The notes below the pieces were generated by a model. That model saw only the letters and a program-made list of their open reading frames with translations. It did no database searches and was not told the DNA's origin. Shown one piece after another: positions 8,064 through 19,500 of a stretch of DNA of 64,000 nucleotides. The first letter of the stretch is position 1; every line of letters starts with the position of its first letter. This DNA is from Nocardioides flavus (ex Wang et al. 2016) (lineage in GTDB: Bacteria > Actinomycetota > Actinomycetes > Propionibacteriales > Nocardioidaceae): assembly GCF_014653115.1 (NCBI RefSeq), contig NZ_BNAD01000005.1:62001-126000 (forward strand). The letters run 5' to 3'. The position numbers were made by a program, and so were the translations under genes.

Positions 8064-9014
8064 GCCCTTGCGCTCGGTGATCTTCTCCGTGGCAGCGGGC
8101 AGGACCGTGTGCAGGTCACCCACGACACCGAAGTCGACGAGCTCGAAGATCGGGGCCTCGGGGTCCTTGTTGACCGCGACGATGGTCTTCGAGGTCTGCA
8201 TGCCGGCACGGTGCTGGATCGCACCCGAGATGCCGTTGGCGACGTAGAGCTGCGGCGAGACCGTCTTGCCGGTCTGGCCGACCTGGAACGCGTGCGGCAT
8301 CCAGCCCGAGTCGACCGCGGCGCGCGAGGCGCCCACGGCGGCACCGAGGCTGTCGGCGAAGCCCTCGACCGGCTCGAAGTTGCCGCCGGTGCCTCGGCCG
8401 CCGGAGACCACGATCGCGGCCTCGGTCAGCTCCGGGCGACCGGTGGACTGGCGCGGCTGGGTGGCCACGATCTGCGCGGTCTTCGCGGCGTCGGACACGG
8501 TCGCGGCGAACGCCTCGACCGCACCGGCACCCTCGGCCTCCTCGGGGGCGGCCGAGTTGGGCTTGACCGTGATGATCGGCGTGCCGGTGGTGACCTTGGC
8601 CTGCACGGTGTAGTTGCCGGCGAACACGCTCTGCGTGGTGGTGCCGGACTCGTCCACGTCGACCGCGTCGGTGATCAGGCCCGAGCCCAGCTTGATCGCC
8701 AGGCGACCGGCGACCTCCTTGTTCTCGAACGTCGAGGGCAGCAGCACCGCAGCCGGGCTGGTCTTCTCGGCCAGCTGCTGGAGCGCCTCGGCCTTCGGGG
8801 CGACGAGGTAGCCCTTGATCTGCGCGTCGTCGACGACGTAGACCTTCGCGGCGCCGTACTTCTTCACCTTCTCAGCGACCGCGTCGCCCTGCTCGGGCGA
8901 ACCGAAGAACACCGCGGACGGCTCACCGAGCCGGCGGGCGATCGTGAGCAGCTCGTAGGTCGGCTTCTTGACCTCGCCCTCGGCGTGGTCGATGACAACA
9001 AGAACCTCAGACAT
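8061..9014 (-). CDS. etfA: Electron transfer flavoprotein alpha subunit
   Basis: 317 residues starting [17 protein letters not shown]. The C-terminal FAD domain carries [10 protein letters not shown], the [20 protein letters not shown] loop and [12 protein letters not shown], all conserved in EtfA. With EtfB it accepts electrons from acyl-CoA dehydrogenases and passes them to Etf:quinone oxidoreductase. It lies 13 bases behind etfB. ATG at 9014 is preceded by a GGAGCA sequence, and the longer open frame upstream overlaps etfB and is rejected. The stop codon is embedded in the nested palindrome. Confidence 0.95.
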   Translation of the reverse strand: MSEVLVVIDHAEGEVKKPTYELLTIARRLGEPSAVFFGSPEQGDAVAEKVKKYGAAKVYVVDDAQIKGYLVAPKAEALQQLAEKTSPAAVLLPSTFENKEVAGRLAIKLGSGLITDAVDVDESGTTTQSVFAGNYTVQAKVTTGTPIITVKPNSAAPEEAEGAGAVEAFAATVSDAAKTAQIVATQPRQSTGRPELTEAAIVVSGGRGTGGNFEPVEGFADSLGAAVGASRAAVDSGWMPHAFQVGQTGKTVSPQLYVANGISGAIQHRAGMQTSKTIVAVNKDPEAPIFELVDFGVVGDLHTVLPAATEKITERKG

Positions 9015-9027
9015 GTCTGGCTGCTCC

Positions 9028-9828
9028 TCAGATGAACTTCTTGGACGCGAGGAAGTCGACCAGCGCACCAGCGCCCGAGCCGTCCTCGTCGGTGACGACC
9101 TCGCCGGCCGTACGGGGCGGGCGCTCGGTGGTGTCCTCGACCTGGGTGTAGGCCACGGACAGGCCGACCTGGTCGGCGTCGAGGCCGAGGTCGGTCAGGG
9201 ACCACGTCTCCAGCGGCTTCTTCTTCGCCGCCATGATGCCCTTGAACGAGGGGTAGCGCGCCTCGCCGGACTGGTCGGTCACGCTCAGCACGATCGGCAG
9301 GGTCGCGCCGACGACCTCGGTCGAGCCCTCGTTGTCGCGCTTGATGCGGACCTGGTCGCCCTGCGACTCCACGACGGAGGCGAGCGTGACCTGGGGCATC
9401 CCGAGGCGCTCGGCGAGCATCGCGGGGACCACGGAGCCGGACGCGTCGGTCGAGGCCATGCCGCACACGACGAGGTCGGCGCCGGTGTCGGCCTTGATCT
9501 TCTCGATCGCCTTGGCCAGCACCAGCGAGGTACCGAGGTAGTCGGAGCCCGCGATCGCGTCGTCGACGACGTGGACGCCCGAGTCGGCACCCATCTGCAG
9601 CGCCTTGCGCACCGCGTCGACGGCCTTCTCCGGGCCGATGGTCAGTGCGGTGACGGTGATCTCCTCACCCTCACGCTTCTCGCGGAACTGCAGGGCCTGC
9701 TCCACGGCGTACTCGTCGAGCTCGGACAGCAGGCCGTCGACGCCGACGCGGTCGACGGTGAAGTCGTCCTCGAACTTGCGGTCGGCCGTGGCGTCGGGCA
9801 CGTACTTCACACAGACAACAATGTTCAT
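9028..9828 (-). CDS. etfB: Electron transfer flavoprotein beta subunit
   Basis: 266 residues beginning MNIVVCVKYVPDATADRKF, typical of EtfB. The central VDDAIAGSDYLGTS and VCGMASTDASGSVVPAMLAE segments and the AAKKKPLETWSLTDLGL recognition-loop region follow. It forms the adenosine-nucleotide-binding half of the Etf heterodimer serving beta-oxidation. It is first in the etfBA operon. An AGGAGGGG sequence lies 16-23 bases upstream of the start, and the likely promoter is in the 141-base gap to 9969. Confidence 0.95.
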   Translation of the reverse strand: MNIVVCVKYVPDATADRKFEDDFTVDRVGVDGLLSELDEYAVEQALQFREKREGEEITVTALTIGPEKAVDAVRKALQMGADSGVHVVDDAIAGSDYLGTSLVLAKAIEKIKADTGADLVVCGMASTDASGSVVPAMLAERLGMPQVTLASVVESQGDQVRIKRDNEGSTEVVGATLPIVLSVTDQSGEARYPSFKGIMAAKKKPLETWSLTDLGLDADQVGLSVAYTQVEDTTERPPRTAGEVVTDEDGSGAGALVDFLASKKFI

Positions 9829-9950
9829 GGTGGTGTGGCCTCGCGGCCCCTCCTGTGAAATCGGGGTGTTCTCGTGAGGTTACTAGCCGGTCAGCGCGGA
9901 CCGGAATGGCGATCCGGGTGTGGTCGCTCACAGTGACGCTGTCACCGTCG

Positions 9951-9966
9951 CGGCCCGCCGGGGCCG
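9951..9966 (-). terminator. Short GC hairpin after the 100-residue membrane gene
   Basis: A 6-bp stem (cggccc/gggccg) with a 4-base loop lies just past the stop codon at 9970. A second small hairpin (gtgac/gtcac, loop gct) follows at 9933-9945. There is no T run, so this is a weak candidate. The rest of the 9829-9969 gap shows no gene. Confidence 0.35.
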
Positions 9967-9969
9967 GAG

Positions 9970-10272
9970 TCAGGGCTTGACGATGCGGTCCAGGACCCGG
10001 CCCACGACGAGCCAGGCAATCGCGCCCAGGCCCCAGTTGAACAACGCGTTCTTGACCTCGGCGCCCTCTCCACGGAACTGCTTGATGCCGTCCTGTCGGG
10101 AGAAGACCCCCAGGTCGGCCCAGGAGGCCGCGCGGAGGACCGCGTCGACGAGCTCGTTGGACTTGTTGGCGTCCAACGCGATCAGCAGCGCCCCCACCGC
10201 CAGCAGCAGTGCCGCCAGCGCGCAGGCCAGCCAGATCAGCTGGGCGAGCGTTGCCCGGATCTTCGTTGCCAC
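9970..10272 (-). CDS. Small two-helix membrane protein, function unknown
   Basis: 100 residues with a long N-terminal hydrophobic helix LIWLACALAALLLAVGALLIAL, a polar stretch in the middle (ANKSNELVDAVLRAASWADL, then a charged FSRQDGIKQF) and a second hydrophobic segment WGLGAIAWLVVGRVLDRIV. No enzymatic motif is visible. It follows the enoyl-CoA hydratase gene on the same strand after 60 bases. Both flanks are metabolic genes and give no clue to function. It is probably a conserved actinobacterial membrane protein. Confidence 0.7.
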   Translation of the reverse strand: MATKIRATLAQLIWLACALAALLLAVGALLIALDANKSNELVDAVLRAASWADLGVFSRQDGIKQFRGEGAEVKNALFNWGLGAIAWLVVGRVLDRIVKP

Positions 10273-10332
10273 AGTCGTCTTCTCCCTCGTTCGTTCGTCG
10301 TGCTCGTCGTGGTCCGTGAGGTCGCGGCCGGG

Positions 10333-11109
10333 TCAGCGACCGACGAACGTCGCCTTGCCCGGCCCGTTCTCAACGAACGAGGTCATCCCGCGGGTACGGT
10401 CCTCGGTGGCGAAGATCGCGGCGAACTGCTGCCGCTCGATCTCCAGGCCGGTGTCGAGGTCGGTCTCGCTCCCCCGGTCGATGCACTCCTTGGCGGCGCG
10501 GATCGCCAGCGCCGCGGCGCCGCTGAACTGCGCGGCGTAGGCGACCGACTCCTCCAGCACCTCGCCCGCCGGGACGAGCCGGTCGACCAGGCCGATCCGC
10601 AGTGCCTCCTCGGCCTTGACGAAGCGGCCGGTGAAGATGATGTCCTTCGCCTTCGCCGCGCCGACGAGGCGGGTGAGGCGCTGGGTGCCGCCGGCGCCCG
10701 GGATGATCCCGAGCAGCACCTCGGGCTGGCCGAGGACGGCGTCCTCGGCGGCGAAGCGGAAGTCCGCCGCGAGCGCGAGCTCGCAGCCGCCGCCCAGGGC
10801 GTACCCGTTGACCGCGGCGACGACCGGCTTGGGGATCCGGGCGATGGCGGTGGTCGCCGAGGTGGCGGACGCGGCGACCTTCACCATGTCGGCGTAGGAG
10901 AGGTCGGCCATCTCCTTGACGTCGTTGCCGGCTGCGAAGACGCGCTCGCCGCCCCACACCACCACGGCGCGTACGTCGTCGCGCTCGGTGAGCTCGGCGG
11001 CGGCCTCGCGGAGGTCGGCCTGGACCTGCACGCTGATCGCGTTCATCTTCGGGCGGTCCAGCCGCAGGACCGCGACCCCGTCGGTCACGTCGATCGAGAC
11101 GAACTCCAT
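10333..11109 (-). CDS. Enoyl-CoA hydratase/isomerase family protein
   Basis: 258 residues of the crotonase fold. The oxyanion-hole segments are ERVFAAGNDVKEMADL and VNGYALGGGCELALAADFRFA. Glu in GQPEVLLGIIPGAGG and the following GGTQRL place it among true hydratases. It hydrates trans-2-enoyl-CoA in beta-oxidation, consistent with etfBA next door. The ATG at 11109 fits the family N-terminus. It is divergent from glgX with an 87-base gap that contains a 7-bp inverted repeat (CATTGTG/CACAATG, 11166-11199) overlapping the glgX start. Confidence 0.9.
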   Translation of the reverse strand: MEFVSIDVTDGVAVLRLDRPKMNAISVQVQADLREAAAELTERDDVRAVVVWGGERVFAAGNDVKEMADLSYADMVKVAASATSATTAIARIPKPVVAAVNGYALGGGCELALAADFRFAAEDAVLGQPEVLLGIIPGAGGTQRLTRLVGAAKAKDIIFTGRFVKAEEALRIGLVDRLVPAGEVLEESVAYAAQFSGAAALAIRAAKECIDRGSETDLDTGLEIERQQFAAIFATEDRTRGMTSFVENGPGKATFVGR

Positions 11110-11196
11110 GGTGGCTCCTCATCGTGGTGCGGTCGTGGCGAGCGCAGTGTGGCGCATCGTGGGCGCATTGTGCCGTGCGTGGACGATGCCACCACA

Positions 11197-13377
<2,181 letters not shown>

Positions 13378-13397
13378 CCACCTGCGACAATCACCCC

Positions 13398-13763
13398 ATG
13401 GCCGGAAGTGTTCCCGCGCGACGTACGGAGAAGGGCCGCAGCCACCTCCTCGACCTCGACGCGCCCCGTCGGATCGTCGCCGACCCCGAGAAGGACGCGC
13501 GCGACTTGGCGCGGGTGCAGCGCTGGGTGATGTCGACCCTCGCGGTGACGACGATCCTGCACCTGGTGGTCGGGCTGGTCGTCGCGGCCGTCATGCTCGA
13601 CGGACCGACGTCGTCGCGCGTCGGCCTCAACGTGATCGCCGGTGTCTTCGGCGCGATCACCGTCGCCACCGGCCTCGGCATCCACGGCCGCCGCGTGGTG
13701 TCGCCGTGGCTGCTGCTCGGGGTGGTCCCGACCCTCGTCGGACTCTGGTTGACCTTCGGCTGA
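13398..13763 (+). CDS. Predicted membrane protein, three helices
   Basis: 121 residues. A basic N-terminus (RRTEKGRSHLLDLDAPRR) precedes three hydrophobic segments: VMSTLAVTTILHLVVGLVVAAV, VGLNVIAGVFGAITVATGLGI and WLLLGVVPTLVGLWLTF. It begins 20 bases after the glgX stop and is probably cotranscribed with it. No known domain is recognised. It ends before a hairpin shared with the convergent glgP. Confidence 0.7.
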   Translation: MAGSVPARRTEKGRSHLLDLDAPRRIVADPEKDARDLARVQRWVMSTLAVTTILHLVVGLVVAAVMLDGPTSSRVGLNVIAGVFGAITVATGLGIHGRRVVSPWLLLGVVPTLVGLWLTFG

Positions 13764-13791
13764 CCGCCGTACGGACCGAACCTCGAGCTCG

Positions 13792-13825
13792 CCGGGCCGC
13801 CCACGCTCAGGCGCGGGCGGTCCGG
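13792..13825. terminator. Bidirectional hairpin between glgX operon and glgP
   Basis: Arms 13792-13802 and 13815-13825 form an 11-bp stem with one mismatched pair around a 12-base loop, located between two convergent stop codons. It could end transcription from both sides. No T tract is evident. Confidence 0.5.
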
Positions 13826-13871
13826 GCGACTTGTGTCCGCGTGTCTTCGCAGTCCGGGACCGACCAACAGG

Positions 13872-16454
13872 TCAGGCGGGCTCGGCCACCAGGCCCAGCT
13901 CGGCGACCGAGGCGAGGGACTCGTTGCGCGGGACGACGCGCACGGTGTAGCCGAAGGGGCCGGAGTGGTCGAGCAGGACGGCTGCGTCGAAGCGGTGGCG
14001 GTTGCCGTCGTAGGACTCCCCCACCAGCATCGGCGTGAGCGTCGTGGCGGTCAGCTCGTCGTCGGAGCCGATCCTGCCGTGCACGACCTGCACCTCGACG
14101 TCGTCCGCCGAGAGCGAGCCCAGCGCGACCCAGGCGCGGACGGCGAGCGTCGCGCCGACCTCGGCCTGGTCACCGACGCCCTCGGAGTCGATGTGCTCGA
14201 CGCGCACGCCGTGCCACGCCTCGCGCACGGTCTGCTTCCAGCCCGAGAGGGTGCGGGCGCCGGCGTAGTCGGAGTTGAGCGTGCGGGCGGTGTGGGCCGC
14301 GGGGGCGTACAGCTCGCGCACGTAGTCGCGCACCTGCCGGGTCGCGAGGACCTTGGGCCCGAGCGACTTCAGCGTGTGGCGCACCATCTCCAGCCAGCGC
14401 GGCGGGACGCCCTCGTCGTTCGTCTCGTAGAAGCGCGGCACGACCTCGCCCTCGAGCAGGTCGTAGAGCGCGTTGGCCTCGAGGTCGTCACGACGGTCGG
14501 GGTCGTCGATCCCGTCGGCCGACGGGATCGCCCAGCCGTTGTCGCCGTCGTACCACTCGTCCCACCAGCCGTCGAGGATCGACAGGTTGAGGCCGCCGTT
14601 GAGCGCGGCCTTCATGCCGGAGGTGCCGCAGGCCTCGTAGGGGCGCAGCGGGTTGTTGAGCCAGACGTCGCAGCCGGGGTAGAGCGGCTGCGCCATCGCG
14701 ATGTCGTAGTTGGGCAGGAACGCGATGCGGTGGCGGATCTCCGGGTCGTCGGCGAAGCGCACCATCTCCTGGATGAGCCGCTTGCCGGTCTCGTCGGCCG
14801 GGTGCGCCTTGCCCGCGATCACGAGCTGGACGGGGCGCTCGGGGTCGAGGAGCAGCTTCTTGAGGCGGGCGGGGTCGCGCAGCATCAGCGTGAGCCGCTT
14901 GTACGTCGGCACGCGCCGCGCGAAGCCGATGGTCAGCACGTCGGGGTCGAGCGCGGTGTCGATCCAGGTGGTCTCGGCGGCGGCGAAGCCCCGCTTGGCC
15001 GCCGAGCGACGCATCCGGTCGCGGGCGTCCTCGACGAAGCGGGTGCGCAGCGTGCGCTTGAGGTCCCAGATCTCGCGGTCGCCGATCTGGTCGACCATCG
15101 GCCACAGCGCGTCGGTGTCGTCGCCGTCGACGTCGGCGCCGCGGCTCGCGGCGAGCTCGATGACCTCGCGGGCGATCCAGGTCGGGCCGTGGACGCCGTT
15201 GGTGATCGAGGTGATCGGCACCTCGGCCTCGTCGAAGGCGGGCCAGAGGCCGTTGAACATCCCCCGCGAGACGTGGCCGTGCAGCTGGGAGACGCCGTTG
15301 GCGCGCTGGGCCAGGCGGAAGCCCATGACCGCCATGTTGAACACGCCGGCGTCACCGCCGTCGTAGTCCTCGGCACCGAGCGCGAGGACCCGGTCGACCG
15401 GGACGCCCGGGGTGGGGCTGTTGCCGCCGAAGTACTGCGAGACCAGCTCGCGCGGGAAGCGGTCGATGCCGGCGGGCACGGGCGTGTGGGTGGTGAAGAC
15501 GGTGCCGGCGCGCGAGACCTCGAGCGCGGTGTCGAAGTCGAGGTGCGGGCCGTCGTCGGCGACGGTGAGCTCGCGGATCCGCTCGATGCCGAGGAAGCCG
15601 GCGTGGCCCTCGTTGGTGTGGAACACCTCCGGCGCAGGGGCACCGGTGATGCGCGACCACACCCGCAGCGCGCGCACGCCGCCGACGCCGAGGAGCAGCT
15701 CCTGGCGCAGCCGGTGCTCGGAGTTGCCGCCGTAGAGGCGGTCGGTGACGTCGCGGTAGTGGGCGCTGTTCTCCTCGATGTCGGTGTCGAGCAGCAGCAG
15801 CGGCACGCGGCCGACGTGGGCCACGAGGATCCGGGCCACGAGGTCGGGGCCGTCGGGCAGCGCGATCGAGACGGTGGCGCGGCTGCCGTCGGCCTCGCGC
15901 AGCTGCGTCAGGGGCAGCTCGTCGGGGTCGAGGACGGGGTAGCTCTCCTGCTGCCAGCCGTCGCGGTCGAGGGCCTGCTTGAAGTAGCCGTGGCGGTAGA
16001 ACAGCCCGACGCCCGTCAGCGGGATTCCGAGGTCGGAGGAGGCCTTGAGGTGGTCACCGGCGAGGATGCCGAGACCGCCGGAGTACTGGGGCAGCACCGA
16101 GCTGATGCCGTACTCCGGGGAGAAGTAGGCGATGGAGCGGGGCGCGTCCTCGCCGGCCTTCCGGGCGTACCAGCGGTCCTCGGTGAGGTAGCGCTCGAGG
16201 TCGGCGCGGGCCGCGTCGAGGCGGGACCGGAACTCGTGGTCCCCGGCCAGCTCCTCGAGGCGCTCACGGCCGACCGCACCCAGCAGGCGCACCGGGTCGC
16301 ACTTGACCTGGCGCCACAGGCTCGGGTCGATCGAGGAGAACACGTCCTGGGTCGGCGGGTGCCACGACCAGCGGAGGTTGCCGGCCAGGACAGACAGCGC
16401 CGCCAGGGGCTCGGGGAGGACGGGACGGACGGTGAATCGTCGGAACGCTCGCAC
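13872..16454 (-). CDS. glgP: Alpha-glucan phosphorylase
   Basis: 860 residues from GTG 16454. The N-terminal LPEPLAALSVLAGNLRWSWH is the DUF3417 module of the actinobacterial/archaeal GlgP type. The catalytic core shows FSPEYGISSVLPQYSGGLG, EVFHTNEGHAGFL, and the PLP lysine near residue 615 in ACGTSGMKAALNGG. It releases glucose-1-phosphate from storage glucan. A longer frame to 16556 overlaps the start of the divergent protease and lacks family support. Upstream (16477-16492) lies a palindrome resembling a LacI-family operator. Confidence 0.94.
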   Translation of the reverse strand: MRAFRRFTVRPVLPEPLAALSVLAGNLRWSWHPPTQDVFSSIDPSLWRQVKCDPVRLLGAVGRERLEELAGDHEFRSRLDAARADLERYLTEDRWYARKAGEDAPRSIAYFSPEYGISSVLPQYSGGLGILAGDHLKASSDLGIPLTGVGLFYRHGYFKQALDRDGWQQESYPVLDPDELPLTQLREADGSRATVSIALPDGPDLVARILVAHVGRVPLLLLDTDIEENSAHYRDVTDRLYGGNSEHRLRQELLLGVGGVRALRVWSRITGAPAPEVFHTNEGHAGFLGIERIRELTVADDGPHLDFDTALEVSRAGTVFTTHTPVPAGIDRFPRELVSQYFGGNSPTPGVPVDRVLALGAEDYDGGDAGVFNMAVMGFRLAQRANGVSQLHGHVSRGMFNGLWPAFDEAEVPITSITNGVHGPTWIAREVIELAASRGADVDGDDTDALWPMVDQIGDREIWDLKRTLRTRFVEDARDRMRRSAAKRGFAAAETTWIDTALDPDVLTIGFARRVPTYKRLTLMLRDPARLKKLLLDPERPVQLVIAGKAHPADETGKRLIQEMVRFADDPEIRHRIAFLPNYDIAMAQPLYPGCDVWLNNPLRPYEACGTSGMKAALNGGLNLSILDGWWDEWYDGDNGWAIPSADGIDDPDRRDDLEANALYDLLEGEVVPRFYETNDEGVPPRWLEMVRHTLKSLGPKVLATRQVRDYVRELYAPAAHTARTLNSDYAGARTLSGWKQTVREAWHGVRVEHIDSEGVGDQAEVGATLAVRAWVALGSLSADDVEVQVVHGRIGSDDELTATTLTPMLVGESYDGNRHRFDAAVLLDHSGPFGYTVRVVPRNESLASVAELGLVAEPA

Positions 16455-16476
16455 GATCCAGCACCGTAGGGCATTT

Positions 16477-16492
16477 CTTGGAACGATCCAAG
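16477..16492. promoter_or_regulatory. Candidate LacI-family operator between glgP and M36 protease
   Basis: CTTGGAACGATCCAAG has 6-bp perfect arms around ACGA and closely resembles sugar-responsive LacI-type operators of the TTGGANCGNTCCAA kind. It lies 23 bases upstream of the glgP start. A related palindrome lies upstream of ccr at 45149. The regulator is not in the window. Confidence 0.45.
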
Positions 16493-16547
16493 CGTCAGCG
16501 CCACAACCCTGAGTAACCTCCGCGCCCCGTGCGCAGTTGTTCGCCAC

Positions 16548-19500
16548 ATGACGCACACCCGCCCGGCAGCCGGCCGCACCGCCCTCGCAGCGGCCCTGCT
16601 GCTCGCGATCCCCACCGCCGCCCTCGCCGCGACACCCGCCACCGCGGAGACCAGGACCGAGACGGCCGCGCCGGGCCCGACCCCGCCCGACGTGCGTACG
16701 CTCGGCGACCCCGTCGCCGGCCCTGCCGACGTCGACACCCGCGCCGCCGTCGCGCCGTCGGCCTCCCAGCGCGCGGCGGTCGACGCGCTCGGGCCGGTCA
16801 CGCTCCGCTGGAACGACCTCGGCTCACCGGCGTCGGTCCTGCCCGCCGACGGCTCGCTCGGCGCCGCGCCCGGCGACCCCGCCGACGGCGCCCGGGCCTG
16901 GCTCGCCGAGCACGCCGCCCTGTTCGGGCTGGCACCCGACGAGGTCGCCGGTCTCGAGCTGGTGTCCTCGCAGGAGCTCGCCGGCAGCGACGCCCGCGCG
17001 GTGCTCTTCCGGCAGCGGTACGGCGACCTGGTCCCGGCCACCGGCGGCATGGTGACCGTCGGCGTCGCCGACGGCCGGGTGGCGTACGCCTCCTCGTCCC
17101 TGACCCGGGCCGACACCGCTCCCCCGGCCCCCGTGCTCACGCCGGTGCAGGGATGGCTGAAGGCCGCGGCCGACGTGGGCCGGGCAACGGACGCGGACGT
17201 GGTCGAGGTCGTGCAGCGGGCCGCCGAGGCGGGCGACTGGACGCGGTTGTCGGTGCCCGGGATCGCGCAGGAGCAGCAGGTGCGGCTGCGCGCCCTCGCC
17301 GTGGACGCCTCCACGGTGCGACCGGTGTTCGAGGCCAACGTCGTCGACGTCGCGGGCGGCGCCACCCTGGCCCACACCGTGCTCGTCGACGCGATCACCG
17401 GAGAGGTCCTGGTGCGCCGCAACCAGGTGGACAACCTGAACGACGCGCAGGTCTTCCAGGGGGCGATCACCGCGACGGGGTGCGGCCCGCGGCACGCGTT
17501 CGAGCTCACCGACGACCTGACCCGGTCGATCAACGTCGCAGCACTGGCGCTACCGGCCGACGACGTGATCTTCAAGCTCTACGGCCCCGGCGGCGAGCTG
17601 CTGCTGTCGCAGGACCTGCTCACCAGCCCGGAGGTGGCGTCGTACTCCGCGGAGAGCATCCCCGCCGGCACCTACGCGATCGAGGTCTGCCCGTTCGACA
17701 CCGCGTCGGTGGTGCTCGGCCAGTACGCCCTCACGGTGCTCGCCAGCGACCAGGCCGCCCCGTCCGCCGAGACGCTGCAGACCAACCCGCGCTGGCGCTA
17801 CTTCCCCGCCAACCCGATGCTGGACGGCCCCGACGAGACGCCGGCCAACTCGGTCATCGGCTGCTGGAACCTCGAGGAGGGCTGCGACCTGGGGTTCCGC
17901 AACGTCGCGGCGCACGGGCCGTGGGACACCGTGGGCGGTGGCACCCTGCCGACCTCGACGACCCTCGGCAACAACGCCTCGACCCGCGAGGCGTGGGCCA
18001 GCCCGCTGACCCCCGGCGGCCTGTTCCAGGCGCCGGTCTCCCCCACCCGGGAGTACACCGCGGAGTTCACCGACGCATGGAACAACGACCGGTGCGACCC
18101 GACCGGGCTGGTGCCCGGCGGCAACGACATCGACGCCTCGGTGGGCAACCTGTTCGTCAGCCACAACCGGATGCACGACTACAGCTACTACCTCGGCTTC
18201 ACCGAGGACAACTACAACATGCAGGTCGAGAACGGCGGCCGCGGCGGCGTCGGCGGTGACCCCGAGATCGGCAACGCCCAGGCCGGCGCGATCACCGGCG
18301 GCAGCCCGAGCTACCTCGGGCGCGACAACGCCAACCAGATCACCCTGCAGGACGGTACGCCCGGGATCACCAACCAGTACCTCTTCCAGCCGATCGCCGG
18401 CGCCTTCTACGCGCCGTGCACCGACGGCGGGCTCGACATGGGCATCGTCGGTCACGAGTACACCCACGCGATCTCCAACCGCATGGTCGGCGGACCCGAC
18501 GACGGGCTCACCTCCGAGCACGGTGGCGCGATGGGCGAGTCGTGGAGCGACCTGGTCGCCGGCGAGTACCAGTTCAGCCACGGCTACAGCAACGGTGGGA
18601 ACGTCTGGGCGATCGGCGCCTACGCCACCGGGAACCTCGAGACCGCGATCCGCGACTACGCGATCGACGACAACCCGCTGAACTTCTCCGACTACGGCTT
18701 CGACTCCACCGGGCCCGAGGTGCACGCCGACGGCGAGATCTGGAACGGCACGATGTGGGAGGTGCGCCAGGCGCTCGTCGAGGCGTACGACGCCCAGTAC
18801 CCGTCGACCGACGAGGCGCTGCAGCTGAGGTGCGCGCAGGCGACGGCCCAGGAGACGCCCTACCCGGTCGAGCAGTGCCCGGGCAACCGCCGATGGGTGC
18901 AGCTGATGTTCGACTCCTTCCTGCTCCAGCAGGGCGCCACGTCGATGCTCGATGCCCGTGACGCGATGATCGCGGCCGACCAGATGCGCTTCGGCGGCGA
19001 GAACCGCGACGTGCTGTGGGCGGCGTTCGCCCGGCGCGGCATGGGCGGCGGCGCGTCGGTCACCAGCGCGGACGACGACCAGCCCGTGCCGAGCTTCGCC
19101 TCGCCCGTCGCCGACAACGCCGAGATCACCTTCGACACCGGCAGCCCCGCACGCATCTACGTCGGCGACTACGAGGCCCGCGTCACCCCGGTCGCCGACA
19201 CCCTCGGCGACACCGACCTCGGCGCCACGGCCACGTTCGCACCCGGGACCTACCGGATGCTCGCCGTCTCGCCCGACCGCGGCGCGACCCGCTTCACCCT
19301 GACGGTGGACGGGACCGGGGCGCGGACCGTGCAGGTGGCCGACGACGTCAACCTGGCCGGCGCCGCCGCCGGCGCCACGGTGATCGGCGCCACCGACGGC
19401 TCCCGCAACGCCGAGCACCTCATCGACGGGACCGAGGCGACCAACTGGGGCGGCGTCACCGAGGGCAACGTCGACGAGACGAACCCGTCGGTGGCCGTCG

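Noticed and set aside
10300..11196. Extension of the glgX frame over 300 codons upstream
   Set aside because: The extension lies antisense to enoyl-CoA hydratase and has no GlgX homology. The normal family length is reached from 11197.
16455..16556. Longer glgP start at 16556
   Set aside because: It would overlap the protease start and the palindrome at 16477, and adds residues unlike the family. GTG 16454 gives the expected N-terminus.
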